A stretch of DNA of 64,000 nucleotides, taken from NCBI RefSeq assembly GCF_022539505.1, contig NC_061514.1, positions 37,477,769-37,541,768 of the forward strand, given 5' to 3'. Both the position numbers and the translations under genes were made by a program. The notes beneath the pieces are model-generated. The model was given only the letters and a program-made list of their open reading frames with translations. It searched no databases and was not told the origin of the DNA. This document shows positions 10,698 to 22,791 of this stretch, piece by piece. The DNA is from Lolium rigidum. Its lineage: Eukaryota; Streptophyta; Magnoliopsida; Poales; Poaceae. Each line of letters begins with the position of its first letter. Position 1 is the first letter of the stretch.

Positions 10698-11120
10698 TCA
10701 CCATACAAGCTTCTCCACGGCCATCCCTTGCAGCAACGGCCGCGCCGCCACGTCGCGGGTGGTGGCGACGGGCGGCACGCGGCAGCAGAACGAACGTCCG
10801 GCGCGGATCAGGAGGCGCTCCTCGTCTAAGGACACGCGGCGGAGGACGTCGAGGAAGCGGTCCTCGTCGCAGCAGGGGAGCGCGACGGGTCCTGGCGACG
10901 ACGGGAAGCCGTACTCCTCCGCCGCCTGCCTGAGCAGCTCGCGGAAGACCGGGTGGTTCAGGTGCGCCGCGCGCACGACGAACCGCCGCGACGCGTCGCC
11001 AACGCACACCGCCACGTGGCCCGCCGGAACAGAGACCGTGCGCGCCGTGGCACGCGACCTCCACCGCCGCAGCGTCTGCTGGAGGCGGACGATGCTTCTG
11101 ATCTTGCCGCATTTGGCCAT
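10698..11120 (-). CDS. SAUR family protein (small auxin up RNA), intact
   Basis: An intronless 140-codon frame from ATG (11118-11120) to TGA, the size and structure typical of SAUR genes. An N-terminal basic stretch (KCGKIRSIVRLQQTLRRW) precedes the SAUR core: VPAGHVAVCVG at about residues 32-42, RRFVVRAAHLNHPVFRELL, then AAEEYGF and the LPCCDEDRFLDVLRRV end of the domain. SAUR proteins are auxin-induced and many promote cell expansion by inhibiting PP2C-D phosphatases, which activates plasma-membrane H+-ATPases; that role is by family only. A TATA box lies about 115 bp upstream of the ATG. This is the one uninterrupted host gene in the window, and unlike the transposon genes nearby it shows no frameshift. 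Confidence 0.93.
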   Translation of the reverse strand: MAKCGKIRSIVRLQQTLRRWRSRATARTVSVPAGHVAVCVGDASRRFVVRAAHLNHPVFRELLRQAAEEYGFPSSPGPVALPCCDEDRFLDVLRRVSLDEERLLIRAGRSFCCRVPPVATTRDVAARPLLQGMAVEKLVW

Positions 11121-11232
11121 TGACGCCCGCCGGCTGGAAGTTGCTCTGCTATTCCTAGGCGAATGGCACGAAGGAGAGGAGGCAGAGTTGGTGAAGAAAT
11201 AGAGCTTGTTTTCCAGGGGAGAGCAAAGGGGT

Positions 11233-11243
11233 GGCTTTATAGG
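11233..11243 (-). promoter_or_regulatory. TATA box of the SAUR gene
   Basis: On the minus strand CCTATAAAGCC, giving an expected start site near 11205 and a 5' UTR of about 85 nt. A minus-strand TGTCTC (plus gagaca, 11745-11750) further upstream matches the core auxin response element, but a six-base match alone is weak. Confidence 0.7.
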
Positions 11244-11249
11244 AGGCGT

Positions 11250-12018
11250 CGAGACCCTGGGTTGGTCGACGTGACATTATTATTTCTCTTTCTTCTTCCT
11301 ATATTTGGTTTATGCCATGTGCAAAAATTGGCATCTAAATCAAGATCATGTGCTAAGAAATGATACATTTGCGCCTCATGGATAGTATTTTTCTTGCCCT
11401 TCAGTTGTTCGGTATATTTCTATTGTTTCCAGCATCCAACACCAGGCAATTAACATATGTTGATCTCATTATTTGAACATTAGCAAAATTTACAATTTTA
11501 AAGTTTTGAAGAGCAGAAGAACATATGTGTTTGTGCTTCAATTGTAGCCTAAATCAAAAAAAAAATCACCCAAATTTAACACCGGCAATATGACTTATTA
11601 ATATGTTTCTAAAGCTGAGTTGTTCGATTCCTATCTGGACAAGCATTATGATATCACTTATGTAGCTCGCATATGTGAAAACACTTTCGAAAATATAAAA
11701 GAAATCAGAATTTACAATCAGATAAATGAATAAATAAATTCAGTGAGACACCACGACAAGATAATTTACAAAGGCATCAATTTTAATTTTAAGAAGTTTT
11801 GTGGTTTTAGGAACATTCACGAAAAATGTGAAATTTTGTTTTTCTATTCTCGAATGTCCTGGTTATTCATAATACTAATTATTTATTTGCCTCCTAAGTT
11901 TCACGAATTTTTTATTTTGTACCGTTCACATGTTTTTACGGAATAACTTGTAGCTATTGATTTTATCTAACTATTCATTTCATAAATTTCTACTTGTGGT
12001 TGTTGATTTGCCACGACA
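11250..12018. other. SAUR upstream intergenic region
   Basis: AT-rich, no gene. Presumed to hold the distal SAUR promoter. Confidence 0.5.
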
Positions 12019-12430
12019 TAAGCGAAACCACTCTCACACCCTCCATAAAAGAAAGTGTAGTATGAACGACTAAATGGTGGTCGTACCCCAGCCCACCAGA
12101 GTTCAAATCACAGGTTTGACATCTGTGTGTCTCATAAAGGCGGAATATTCATTCGGCGGGAGGCGACGTTCCCGTCGACAACGAGGCGTTTATGTTGACT
12201 TCGTCAATTTCAAGATCCAATCCACCGACTCAGTCTTCCGGAGGTGCTCATAGGGATAGGTTGTGTGTGTGTGCGTTCATAGGGGTGAGTCTGTGAGTGT
12301 ATGTGAGCGTCTGCGTTTATACTAAGTTTCTAAAAAACAGTTATCCAAATTTTTTGAGGGCCGAAATTGTCTGGTATTCAAATTAGGAACAATCCCGTTT
12401 AAACAGTTGGTGTGACAGTGGTTTCGCTTA
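12019..12430. repeat. 22-bp inverted-repeat pair surrounding a SINE
   Basis: TAAGCGAAACCACTCTCACA... at 12019-12040 and its reverse complement at 12409-12430 match at 21 of 22 positions. No clear target duplication flanks the pair, so it is reported as an inverted repeat, possibly the ends of a small TIR element into which the SINE jumped. Confidence 0.6.
12050..12338 (+). mobile_element. Au-SINE-like tRNA-derived retroposon
   Basis: Contains an RNA polymerase III B-box (GTTCAAATC, 12101-12109). The body has gacgttcccgtcgac (12168-12182), a tcggaggtgctcataggg-like block and a gtgtgtgcgttcatagggg block, which I recognise as the body of the Au SINE family common in grasses. It ends in a short A-run (taaaaaac, 12331-12338). 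The A-box is not clear, so the 5' limit is approximate. Confidence 0.65.
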
Positions 12431-12439
12431 CAACCGACT

Positions 12440-13500
12440 GTGAACTTTTTTGACTAGCACAGGAAATTCTCTGAAAGAGAAAATCAGACATAATAAACTG
12501 GACCTCGGCCTATGTTTAAAAGTCGCTTAATGTATCGAAGATACCTCGGCCCAGCTTAAGTTGCGTAACGTGTGTCGACACGCAGCTCGGCCCAGTTTAG
12601 ATCGGGTCACTGCCAGGTTCATTTCGAAGTCAAGCTCACTGTCGCCGAAAACTCTAGAAAAAGGCCGACCTCTGGGAAGGGAATGGACTTGCTCCGCGCT
12701 CGACACGTGGGTGAACGTGGGGCGCGCAATTTGCCGGTGGACTGCCTCCGCGCGCGACACGTGTTGCTTTCTGGTGAGTTTGCGAACCGTCCATTTCTCG
12801 TAACGGGCGCGCTTCCCGCTAACGGGTTTACGGGTACCCGATTCGCGTTTGCCTTTATCTCCGTTTTTCCTTTAGTCTTCTTTTTCGTCGCCTATCTTCG
12901 TGGCTCGCCGTTTCGGCTTGTCGTCTCGCTCGGCGGCGCTGCTATTTTCCCTTCTCCTCCGTTGCTCGTCGGGAACCTCTCGCAACTCATCGTCGGCGGA
13001 CGTTTTTCCTGCTCCAGGTGGTAAGCGCCGTCGTGTTTTTCTCGCCTCGCTTAGGGTTTCTAAGATCTTGGTTTTTCCCTTTGATTCGATTAGATCGAAT
13101 CAGTTTTTTCCTTTGTATTTCCGGGCTGTGAGTTTTCTCGGGGAATTAATGGGAGGGAGGTAGCACTTTCAATTGGAAAAATGCGGAAGGCGGATGCAGA
13201 TGCGTTTTCTCTGAGTAAAGTCGGTACTTTTTTCGTCGATTTCTTTCGCCGCCTCTTGGTTACACACCTTCTGAGGAACATTGCCGTTGATTATGCGGCG
13301 CCGGTGTAGCCGCTCCGTTACACATCTCGTGATGACATGCATCTTATTATTTACGGATTGTTTGTCTTTTTTCTTGACGATTTACCCTCCTTGGAGGAGC
13401 CGCTGAGTTTCCCGTCTCGTGTTGACATGCAAATGCGACGATGCTCGCTTGTTCTTGTGGTTTCTATCTCGTGTATTTTGTTTTAGGGCTTATATGTATC
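12440..13500. other. GC-rich possible 5' region of the ULP/FAR1 transposon
   Basis: Moderately GC-rich with C/T-rich, TCG-rich stretches and a possible splice donor (ccaggtggtaag, about 13013-13024), resembling a promoter with 5' UTR and first intron. No conserved protein domain was seen. It may be the left terminal region of the transposon that follows, but I could not find a matching inverted repeat on the right because that side is lost in the assembly gap. Confidence 0.35.
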
Positions 13501-13702
13501 CCACATCGTACCTGAACTAGTTTTAGGGTTGTGCAAGTGCTTGTTCATAAGATGGTTTTGTACTTCGTGTGTTATTATCTAGTACTTGTGTGTCCAGCCT
13601 TTTCTGCCGGGACTTGCTTTCCTTTGTCTCTCGGTACTTGTTATTGTTTGTCCTTGGTACTCGTGTGATAATTTGTTCTGTACCTGTGTAGCTCAGTCTA
13701 TC

Positions 13703-13865
13703 GTACTTGTGCACCTAAAATTCTTGTACTTGTGCTCCTATATCTCTTGTACTTGTGCACCTATATCTCTTGTACTTGTGCTCCTATATCTCTTGTACTT
13801 GTGCTCCTATATCTCTTGTACTTGTGCTCCTATATCTCTTGTACTTGTACTTGTGCACCTACTTG
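13703..13865. repeat. 22-23-bp minisatellite, unit with TTGTACTTGTGC
   Basis: About seven direct copies of ctcctatatctcttgtacttgtg, some with cacc replacing ctcc. Diverged copies of the core gtacttgtg continue on both sides (13551-13700 and 14253-14400). Confidence 0.85.
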
Positions 13866-14461
13866 TATTGTAATTGTGTACTGGTAAATTCATATTGGTC
13901 TGTTTTTCTATAGTTTTCGTTGTGCTAGTTTTTATCTAGTTGTCTAGTTTCCTTTGGTCTATTTGTTGTAGAGTTAGCGGTACCAAAGGTGCTAGTGTTT
14001 TCTTTTTTCTAGAGTTTTCGGTTTGTAAATTATGTTGGTTTCTCTTGGTTTGTTTGGTTGTCGATGTATCTGTGCCAGATGCGCAAATCGTTTTAGAAGT
14101 TTAGTGAAGATATGCAATTGCGACGACGTAGGTGGTCTGTGTGGTTTCTCTTGGACTCTTTTTTCGTCGTCCTGTTTTCTCTAGTTTCAAAAGTTATAAG
14201 ATGCACACATCGTACCTGAACTATTTTTACAGTTCTCCAGTGCTTGTTAAGAAGGTGGTTTGGTACTTCTTTGTGCTATAGTTTTGTACCTGTGTGTGTG
14301 TCTAGCCGTTTGTGGCGGGTACTTGTTCGATTTTGTCTTTGGTACTCATGTGGCAATTTGTTCTTTAGTTGTTCTCCTATTTCTCTGGTACTTGTGCACC
14401 TAATGGTGTTTTAGTTGCATACCCATATAATTGTGTAATTTGTGTTAACAGGTTGGAAAAG

Positions 14462-15405
14462 ATGTCAGAGCCAGGTTTTCACTCTCGTGCGGATATTCCC
14501 GACCATCTTGGTGAAGCAGTTGATCGTCACATTTCAGATATGTTTCCTGGTGAAATGCATAATGATGTGAGCTTTTTGTTATGTTTTTTGATTTTTAATT
14601 ACTGTGTTATTGTAAACCGCATTCTTAATTGTGTTTTTTTTGTTTACAGTTACGTTGTAAGCTTAAAGAAATCTGGAAGACTTTCTTCACTTCCTCAATG
14701 ATAAGAATGGGACATGGTCTTGTTGACCAGATGCGTGATATGGTTTCTCTTTTGTCAATTGAGTTGAAAAGGCAGCCATGTACTTGCAAGGTAAAGGAGC
14801 CTGAAACTGAAAATGTTGTTGGAGGTAGTTTGCGGCACCCCTTCTTGTTCAGAGTAATCATCTTTCCATAATGTGAATTATGATTTTATTTTATTTACTG
14901 TGTTTGGATTTAGTTGTTTTTTTCTTTTTTGTCCATTAGGAGAAGCGCGAGGCGTGACTGTGGTATCTATGCAATGAGGTTTATTTGGATGTTCAAGGCT
15001 AATTTTTACCCACATGTATTCAAGGTAGGTAATGTGTTGTGTACATAGTTTTATACTTTTATTCAATAGAATGTAAGGCGGTTTTTTTAGTACCTGTTCA
15101 CCGTATAATACTACATGTCAATGATTCTGTTTAGTACTTGTACATCTTGTGTACTTTTCCGTTCGGAGCATGTGCGTTCTGAATTTTTGTGTATTCTTGT
15201 TGAAGATAATTAACCATTGTGTTGTTTCGTGTTTTTCGGATCGACATTGAAAGTTTTCGACAAGTACTTCGCTGGAATGATGCTCACTTATGATTCTCCC
15301 GATTATTTGGCAAGTTTCGTACGCGAACAGATTGAAGAATTCGAAAGTAAGAACTGCTTTTACAATGGTTATCCTTTTTTCGTCCAAATGAAGTCAATGA
15401 AGTGA
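14462..15405 (+). pseudogene. ULP1-like cysteine protease fragment (C48 family) keeping the catalytic Cys segment
   Basis: Exon-like blocks separated by GT..AG introns: 14462-14565 (starts MSEPGFHSRADIPDH), 14650-about 14823 (KLKEIWKTFF...), 14940-15024 and about 15240-15405 (FDKYFAGMMLTYDSPDY). The third block encodes RRDCGIYAMRFI, the DCG active-site motif of ULP1/SENP proteases, with the Cys codon at 14959-14961. ULP1 enzymes process or remove SUMO. The segment that should hold the catalytic His and Asp is not present between these blocks, so the copy is internally deleted. Its relation to the second ULP-like gene (21.5-33.3 kb), which has the His region but not the Cys, is notable. Confidence 0.7.
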
Positions 15406-15929
15406 ACTTGATTGTACAAAATAAGGAAATGAAGTACATAAGAACATTACATATTCATTCCATTGTTTCTATCATATATTCTAAAATATTCCCGAGGCCT
15501 CCTCCTTGTGTGATTTCTATTTTTATTGTTCTCCTTTGATATCCTTTGCTCATCTTCGACCTCTCGCAAAATAAATATATTTCAAATTTATGTTTAGCTT
15601 TTTGGAAAAAGCTTAATATTTACATCAGTAGGTTTTCATAACTGACAAAAGTAATTTCATGGGCACACTTACCGTTTTAATATGTCTTGTGTTCCAAATA
15701 CTAGATATTCCATGTTACACCTTATTCTTCCGTTGTGGTAGTACATACCGTGCGTGTTTCCCTGGAATTCTTGTTCTTTCCGTTGTGTTATTATCATCAT
15801 TTGTGTGTCTATCTCGTTGATTGATCCTGTGCCGTATTGCTTGTATACCTTTGCCGTGATGTCGCTTCTCGTGTCTGCCGCTCGCTTGTGCCGCCGTCTC
15901 GTGTCTGCTATTTCTCGCTTTCGTTGTTT

Positions 15930-18093
15930 CACATCCTGTTTTGTTGTGTCCCGATACTTTGCAAGTGGCCGCATGTTATTTGTCTAGTTTTCTGTTTTTT
16001 TTCCGAACCTGGCATCATTCTCGTCTCCTCTTTTTGTTCCTCTTCCGTCGGACATTGGTGGGTCACGTAATGTTTCGTTGCTAGCTGTTTCTTCATCGTG
16101 TAGTTTTTTGGCTCCTTCATCTTCTCTCGATTGCTGCCAAGCACTTTTGTTTCCATATCTCGCATACACTGAATCATGACATTATATGCTTTGTCAATTG
16201 GGCATGCTTTGTTGCAAAGTTCTGCCATATGGCTCATCACACCGGCAAACTTTAGTGTTTCATCTCCGCAAGTAGCATATGCGACATTTCTTAATGTTGC
16301 GAGTTCCGTGTCTATGTATTTTCTCCATCTTTGAATCACAAAACTCTCTGGCAAATCACTGATCTCCATGTGAACCATTGCTTTTATCACATGGCAGCAA
16401 TGTATACCATCCCTCTGCATCTTCTTGCAGGAACACATGAAGTTTCTTTTTTCATCGTCAAATGTGACCTCGAAACACTCCCTTTTGAATTCCATGTGGT
16501 CGTAGGATTTCACTATTCTTTTCAGATCGGAGGTGGCGACCGGGTTCAAGAGATCCATCTACCTTGAATGCTTGTGTTGTTTGTTATCTCGATCCGGAAC
16601 TTCTCGAATATGTCATTTGTGAATTGTTCAAGAGCTTGCTTCTCAAACGGGTGTCTTGTTACTCGCTTTTGCTGTTTTGAGTGATGATACGAGCTTCTTC
16701 TTGTCCAGGGCGGATAAGCACTTGTCTTGTATAACCACGTATTGTTCAAGGAACATTGTTATTGTGTCTGTGTGCTGGCTATAGCATTTCCACATGTTAT
16801 TTGTGCTCTCGCTCCTTCCCGTGCTTGATGAGAATGGGAAAAAATTATCCATGAAGTACTGCTGGTACCCACTCGTGTCTTATTCCGTATAACTTGCTTA
16901 GGTGTTTTTCTCCGCCAAGCATTGTAATCCTTTATCACTTTATTCCATCCCATTTCGAACTCAACTGGGTGTGAATGCGTTCTTTGCAACGTACATTAGC
17001 ATTTCGACATTCCCGTATTTTTTGCAAAGAAGGTGCTCTCTTTCCGACTCATCTTGGTCACGATGTGGAAGTAGCAGTTCTCGTGGGTTGTAGTCTTTAG
17101 AACTGTCTTTATTGCTTTCTTCATTGCTTTGTCCTGATCTCGTTATTATTGTCTTTGGTTCTTTTCCACCCATGGCCTCGAACAAATGTTTCCAAGCACC
17201 CATATGAATGTATCTCGTTTTTGATCCTTGAGCGAGCAACGGCAAACAATGATCGTGGAGCCGTGATTGTTCACCCCAACTATAGGAACAAATGGTAAGC
17301 CGTACTTGTTTGTGCCTGAAAGTTGTGTCGAAAGATATGTAGTCACCGAACAGCTTGTAGTTCATTACGCACATTGCGTCCATCCAAAACAGTCTGCGAA
17401 CTCTTTTTCACTGTCTATCTCCATGGCATAATAGAAGCCGTGCATCGTTTTCTCGGAGTGTCTTGAAGCGTTCCGTGCACTTCGAATGTCATGGTCCTTT
17501 TCAATTTGTTGTTGTTGACTTTTTATGTTGCTTAGATCAACAAGCATCGAAGGGTATTCCGCGGAATTTTCCTCCGATTGACCGGAAGATTAACATCATC
17601 TTCCTTGGTGGCGTACGTCCCATCTCGTAGTAGATGAATTAATCTCCCGTCGAGATCAGCCATCCTTTTGTGACAAAGTGTGCAAACCTAATGAGATAGT
17701 CTGTTGGCTCCAGCGGATGGTTGTGTTCTAAGTGGACCTTCTTGATGTACCAAGTATCCATCAAATTCTCTTACAATTATGTGTGCTTTACAGCCAGCCT
17801 TCGCAGTATATTTGTTCTCCTCTCGAGACGATGTTTTGGCATCCGTGTTTGTGCATCCTTCCTTGTTACATGTGAATGTTTGCATGTAAATTTCTCCGTT
17901 TTTTCCTCGATCTCTTGCTGCTGAACTTCTTCACCGCAAATCCTTCCTTTCTTGCATACGGAGCGTATCCGTAGAATGCATCGTCTCTTGTTTTGAAGCG
18001 GGCACCTTCCTTTGGTATAGCCGCACCGATAATCTCTTCAACTCGCTCGGGTAGTCATCTCGTGTTGAACATCTTGTCCATTTCTTCTTCCAT
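15930..18093 (-). pseudogene. FAR1-family / MULE-type transposase gene
   Basis: Read on the minus strand: a start near 18093 (MEEEMDKMFN), an N-terminal FAR1 DNA-binding zinc region (RDDAFYGYAPYARKEGF, then CNKEGC...KAGCKAHIIVREF), the MULE core with MNYKLFGDYISFDTTFR (first acidic residue), VPIVGVNNHGSTIIV and EAMGGKEPKTIIT, and a SWIM zinc finger at the C-terminus (NFMCSCKKMQRDGIHCCHV, about 16400-16460). FAR1 proteins descend from Mutator-like transposases and act either as transcription factors or as transposases; flanking repeats favour the latter here. The frame is broken repeatedly. At the second acidic motif the break coincides with a CTCG (17139-17142) that would read through as CTG, so part of the decay may be artefactual. 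Confidence 0.82.
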
Positions 18094-18099
18094 CTTTGT

Positions 18100-21000
18100 T
18101 GGAGGATCTGGATTTATTTCTCGGATCATCATCGTTCGCGTTCTTCTTTTGTTTCTTGTTTAGTAGCTTGTTCCTCCGTGGACGAGTTTGATTGTCCCGT
18201 GCCGTGTTTCTGCGATGATGAATAAGCTTCCTTTTGACTCTGTTTCCTTTGAGGCACTTGTTTCTTCATCGGTACTTCCCATTCCTCCGGTTTCCTGAAT
18301 TCATAACATTTACATTGTGCATCAGTTTTGTAAGATGGTGTTTCGTAGGTCTATATATTTTAGTGTTTATTTTCCACATATAACACAAGCGTGGACTCGT
18401 TTCAAAAATCAAAATTACGTACTCCGGTGATCGATGTTTTTATTTCCCGATGTTTCGTACATGTGTATGCTTCATATGTTTCCCGTAAATTAAAGGTATA
18501 CGCTTAATTTTTTTAATGCATTGTTTTAAATGAACTTGATAATTTTAGTGCATACATGTAGTTACTACCTTTGTATTGCTTGTTGTGCTATCACCGGAGT
18601 TGGTGTTGGTCTGTAGCAAACTTCATTTCCCGAAGATAAGTAAATCAAGTAAACTTTATGTTAGATTCCCGGTTTACCGATGTTTCTCCGGAGTGCATAA
18701 TCATTGTACCTTGCTAATTTTTGCTGGTATTGGTTGCTTTTGTGTTTTCCAGCTTATTTCGTTTTGTCCGGTATACCATATTTGCCGCTTGGACCTGCAT
18801 GTTGTTTCATTCCTCGCTCGGTTGCCGTAAACCTCCCGCAAATTAGATATAAATTTAATTTTGTCGGATATTTTTTAATCACAGCTTCGTTGTCGTCATT
18901 GCGAGAAGTGTTGATCAACCGTAATCTACATGCCTTTTTGATGTCTTCTTTGTTTTGTTGAGATTGTTGTCGGGAGGTCTCGTGCTTGTCTACTAGCTTG
19001 ATCTCGTGTGTTGTTGTTGTCGTTGTTGTCGTCGTACATATCATCGTCCTCGATTTCTTTGAATAAACCCCGAGAAATGGATAAATAATTATCGTGATTT
19101 ATCCTAAAAATGTTTTGACTTTGTACTTTACTTCTATAACCTTTGTTACTTACCTCGTAACTTGATGAGCTTCTTTGCATGTATTTTCCCGCCGGTGTAG
19201 CCGAGCTGTTCTGCCGCTTGTTGCCGACACATAATTATGCTTTCCCGTTTGTTCGTGATGTTTTTGTCTCACATTGTTGCCATCGCATCCCGTAAGAAGA
19301 TTGACAATAGTAATATTACTATCACAGAAAATAATTAATTTTAATTATATTTGTTAAATTGATTCAATAATATGTACTAATGAATTTTCAGTTCCATATG
19401 TATTAATTAATTTTACCAACCTTTATTGTGAAGTTTTGCGATTGATATGATTTGACGTTGCTTGCATGCAGGGAAGGATACTCTCTTGAACAAGCGTAGG
19501 AGGGAGCATACTGATTGATATTCTCAGAGGTTAGCAATTTTTTTTCCTTCATCCCTCTATCCAATTCCATTGTTGAGTCGTTGCCTGGAAGCTTCTTCCT
19601 TCTTTACTTCAATTAGAGATCGTTTAAGGTGAGCACACTCGCACTCCGTACCGTGACTCAGCCTTGTTTAAGTTTATTTTGTTGCATTTTCTCCTTTTTA
19701 TTCTTCCATGCGTGTATTCTTGCCTCGAAAAAAAATGATTATAAATTTTTGTGTACATGCATGTCAAAAAAAAGGAATAATAGTTTATTTTGTGTACATT
19801 TTAAATGCAGATATATGATCACATTACAAATAAATCACAATAAGGTCATATTATAGGCACAGTACTAGAAGTTGTGTACCCGTTGACATGTGTAAGTCGT
19901 TATTGCCTAGAATTGTTTCTAGTGCTTCTTACTACTATGGGCTAGTACTTCTTGAACAACATAGGCACGATAATACTCGTTGCTTTTGTTTGACAAAGAT
20001 GGAAATTGTTTTTCCAAGCAATTGTTACTAGTACTTGTTAATATGAATATTTACTAGTAATAGTTAATATGAAATCATTATATGCACAAGTTTGTCCGTT
20101 TTCTCCATGCAAGCTTTTACTAGTACTTGTTAACATGGTCAATTGGTACTTCCATGTACGACAAAGTTTAGCACTATAGCATAACGGGGAGGTGCTTGTA
20201 AGTAGATTGGATTTTGATAAGTTTTACCATTTTTGCAACTTTTGCCATCTGTTCAGCAGTTAGTGGTATCTTTACTCCAGTGTGGCAGCTTGTTCAACCA
20301 CATTATTTGTTGTTCTTCATCCTTGTTTTGTGGTGCCCATGTTTCATCCATCTTCTCTCGATGATTCTTTTTTTTCCTCTCCAGCTCTGCAGAGTATGAA
20401 ATGTTGAAGTTCAAGACTATGAAGAGCAAGCGTGTAAGGTTGAGAAGTTTGAGTGCTACTTTTTGACAAGTATTCGAAGCAAATGTGCAAGTTTGAATTT
20501 ACGACTAGTTTTGATGAGTATCCAGTGTTTGAACTTGTTTAGTGCGTGTTTGAGTGGTTAGTCCAGTGCTCGTTTGTATTCCGGAATCAACGAGAAAGAA
20601 ACCCGGTGAATTTACCTATGAGGTTGTTCCGATCGATGTATTTTGCACTTTGCCTAATCCTCGCGATCCGCGAGATCAGCTTCTCTCATCCCTTGTTTGT
20701 TCCCTTGTGTTGATATTTTCTCGTCCCGCACGTCCGAATTTTGAATCTAAGGAAAAAAAATATTGATGAAAAATTGCGATTCACCGAAGTACATGTTAGT
20801 TGTGGATGGGGTTCCAGACTGTCGAGCGAGAAAAATCGGGGCACGGAATAGTACGTTTCAAATCTACGAACGTGGAATTTAGATGTTTACCTTGAGTTCG
20901 TGATCGTTCGTCTTCCTTCGTCTTCGTTGGTGGCTTCGTCGTTCCCCTCGTCTGGATCTGGATTTGAATTTTGAATCTGTTGGAGAGAGAGGAGGAGATG

Positions 21001-21480
21001 GAAAGCGTGATCCTGTTGTCCACCAAAAGTGGAGGATTAGTTAAGATTTCTACTTTCGAGATAATTCTTCTCCTGCATTTGTGGGCCAGCATATTTCATT
21101 AAATGGGAGTTGGTGTTTCAGTATGACATGTGGGTCCTCCTTGTTCTGATCATTCCTTTTCTTCGTGGATGACATGTGGGACTCGTGGATGGGAGGATTT
21201 ATTCTACTTCACTTTCCCATTTTTCTTCCGTGACGTCCCCGTAATTTTTGGCGTCATTCATTGATCCCGTGAGCCATCTTCTTCCTCCCTCTTGCCCTCT
21301 TCGTACGCTTGCGCCCCCATCTCGGATCCGTTTTTGAAACCTCTCGTCTGGAATGCTTCCTAACCCTATTTATCGTTTGATTTCTTTCTTCGATTGTTGA
21401 ATGTAGGCGGCGGGTTCTCAATAAAGATCCCCGTGGATTTTTCGGCTGGTTTTGTGAGTTCTCGTTGTTTTCTCGTAGCC
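18100..21480. other. non-coding or unrecognised interior of the large transposon
   Basis: Mixed AT-rich sequence. The 18.1-19.2 kb part may hold 5' exons of the FAR1 gene (a minus-strand acidic Asn/Asp-rich stretch near 18950-19090), but without recognisable domains. At 19.9-20.2 kb the tagtacttgtt motif reappears three times. 20.8-21.4 kb has promoter-like CT-rich sequence ahead of the second ULP-like gene. Confidence 0.4.
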
Positions 21481-21492
21481 TCGCGTTGTTCA

Positions 21493-22690
21493 ATGGATGA
21501 TGAAGCCGCCGTACCTCGTGATGGTGAAGATGAGGTCACCCCTCAATTATCTGATACGCAGTCTTTTTCCGTTGATGGTACTGAGTTGGTGACTCAGGAA
21601 TTCATGGTGCGTGACCAGCTTGAGCAGGATAGGATGAGAATGGAGAAGAAAGTATCTGCTACTAATGAAAAAATTGAACAGCACAGATTGAGAAAATCTT
21701 GGTTAGTTTATATTGTTTGTTATTCCTATATATGTTTGTTATGCTTCTGGTTTATTTTCATGTCTTGATCATGTGTTTATGTGTTTTCTGTTTTGCAGTT
21801 CTGGATCTATCCCTAATGGTTCATCAGAATTTAGTACAAAACTTAGCCTTCCAAAGTTCATTTCTGTTTGCAAGTCCCTTAGCCCCAAACAAAGGGGTTA
21901 TGTTGCTGATATAGGTCAAGGATCTCTCCTTGATATTCGTCTTGAAGAGATACCAAGGGCTTTTGTTGCTTGGATTGTCAGCAACTATGTTGCTTCAAAG
22001 AGGATGTTTGTCTTCAAAAGTGGCTTTGACTTCGCTTTCAATGCACTGTGTGTCCATAAGGTTTTAGGCACACCAATTGGAGGACGGCGCATTCCTATCA
22101 AGTGCAGTGAGCAATTCGGGGATGTCGTTAGGAATCGGTCATGTTGTGAAGGCGAGTACCCCAACTATAAATGAGCTAATGAATATGTCTGTCTTCCGAC
22201 TTGGAAGAGGAAGATTTCAAGATATATTGGATGATGTTCCGTATTATCGCATTTCTATGTCCAACGACGTATGAGTGCGTCGATCCCGACTACCTTTCAG
22301 CACTTGAGGGTCCTTCTGAGGAAATCTGCACGTATGATTGGTCTTCAGCAGTGTTTCAGAAACTTTCAGCTTCCATGAAAACGTTCGTTGATTGTGGTCT
22401 ACAGGGTGCTCTCTGTGGTTGCTTGGTTGTTCCTCTGGTTAGTAACTCCTTTAGTTTCTCATCACTCTCTGTTGTCATGTTATTGATTAATTCTATCTGA
22501 GTGCCTGATTTTTTTTTTTTTTTGCTTTGTTGTTCTTTGTAGATGACTTACTTAGAATATCTTGATATAAAAGTCAAAGAGCTTGCTAGTGTTGTTCCAA
22601 GAATTAGCGTATGGGATTCAGTGACAGTTAGTGAATTTGAAAAACTTGACTTGGTTTCTGCGGAGGATGGAACCTATGGCGAAATACCGG
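21493..22690 (+). pseudogene. second ULP-like gene, 5' exons
   Basis: Starts ATG at 21493 (MDDEAAVPRDGEDEV). Exon 1 ends at about 21701 and a GT..AG intron leads to exon 2 at 21799 (GSIPNGSSEFSTKLSLPKF). It contains IPRAFVAWIVSNY and FVFKSGFDFAFNALCVHKVLG, a block found in the N-terminal part of large transposon-encoded ULP-like proteins of grasses. A frameshift lies near 22120-22170. Further blocks follow (CPTTYECVDPDYLSALEG, then MTYLEYLDIKVKELASVV at 22544-22688). The next intron holds the LTR retrotransposon at 22792. The N-terminal region has no assigned activity that I can name. Confidence 0.65.
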
Positions 22691-22791
22691 TTAGTGTATT
22701 TCATTGTCTGATGATGAGCAATACATGTTTTAAAATTTTATGTTTATGTGTTGTCCCTAAACTATGTTTTTTATTTTTCATTGTGTGTGTT

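Noticed and set aside
10451..11112. Several alternative long frames overlapping the SAUR gene
   Set aside because: They are shadows of a GC-rich coding sequence; only the 10698-11120 minus frame has SAUR motifs and a proper start.
13703..13865. Regular short repeats resembling a CRISPR array
   Set aside because: Units are contiguous with no unique spacers, and the context is a plant transposon. An ordinary minisatellite.
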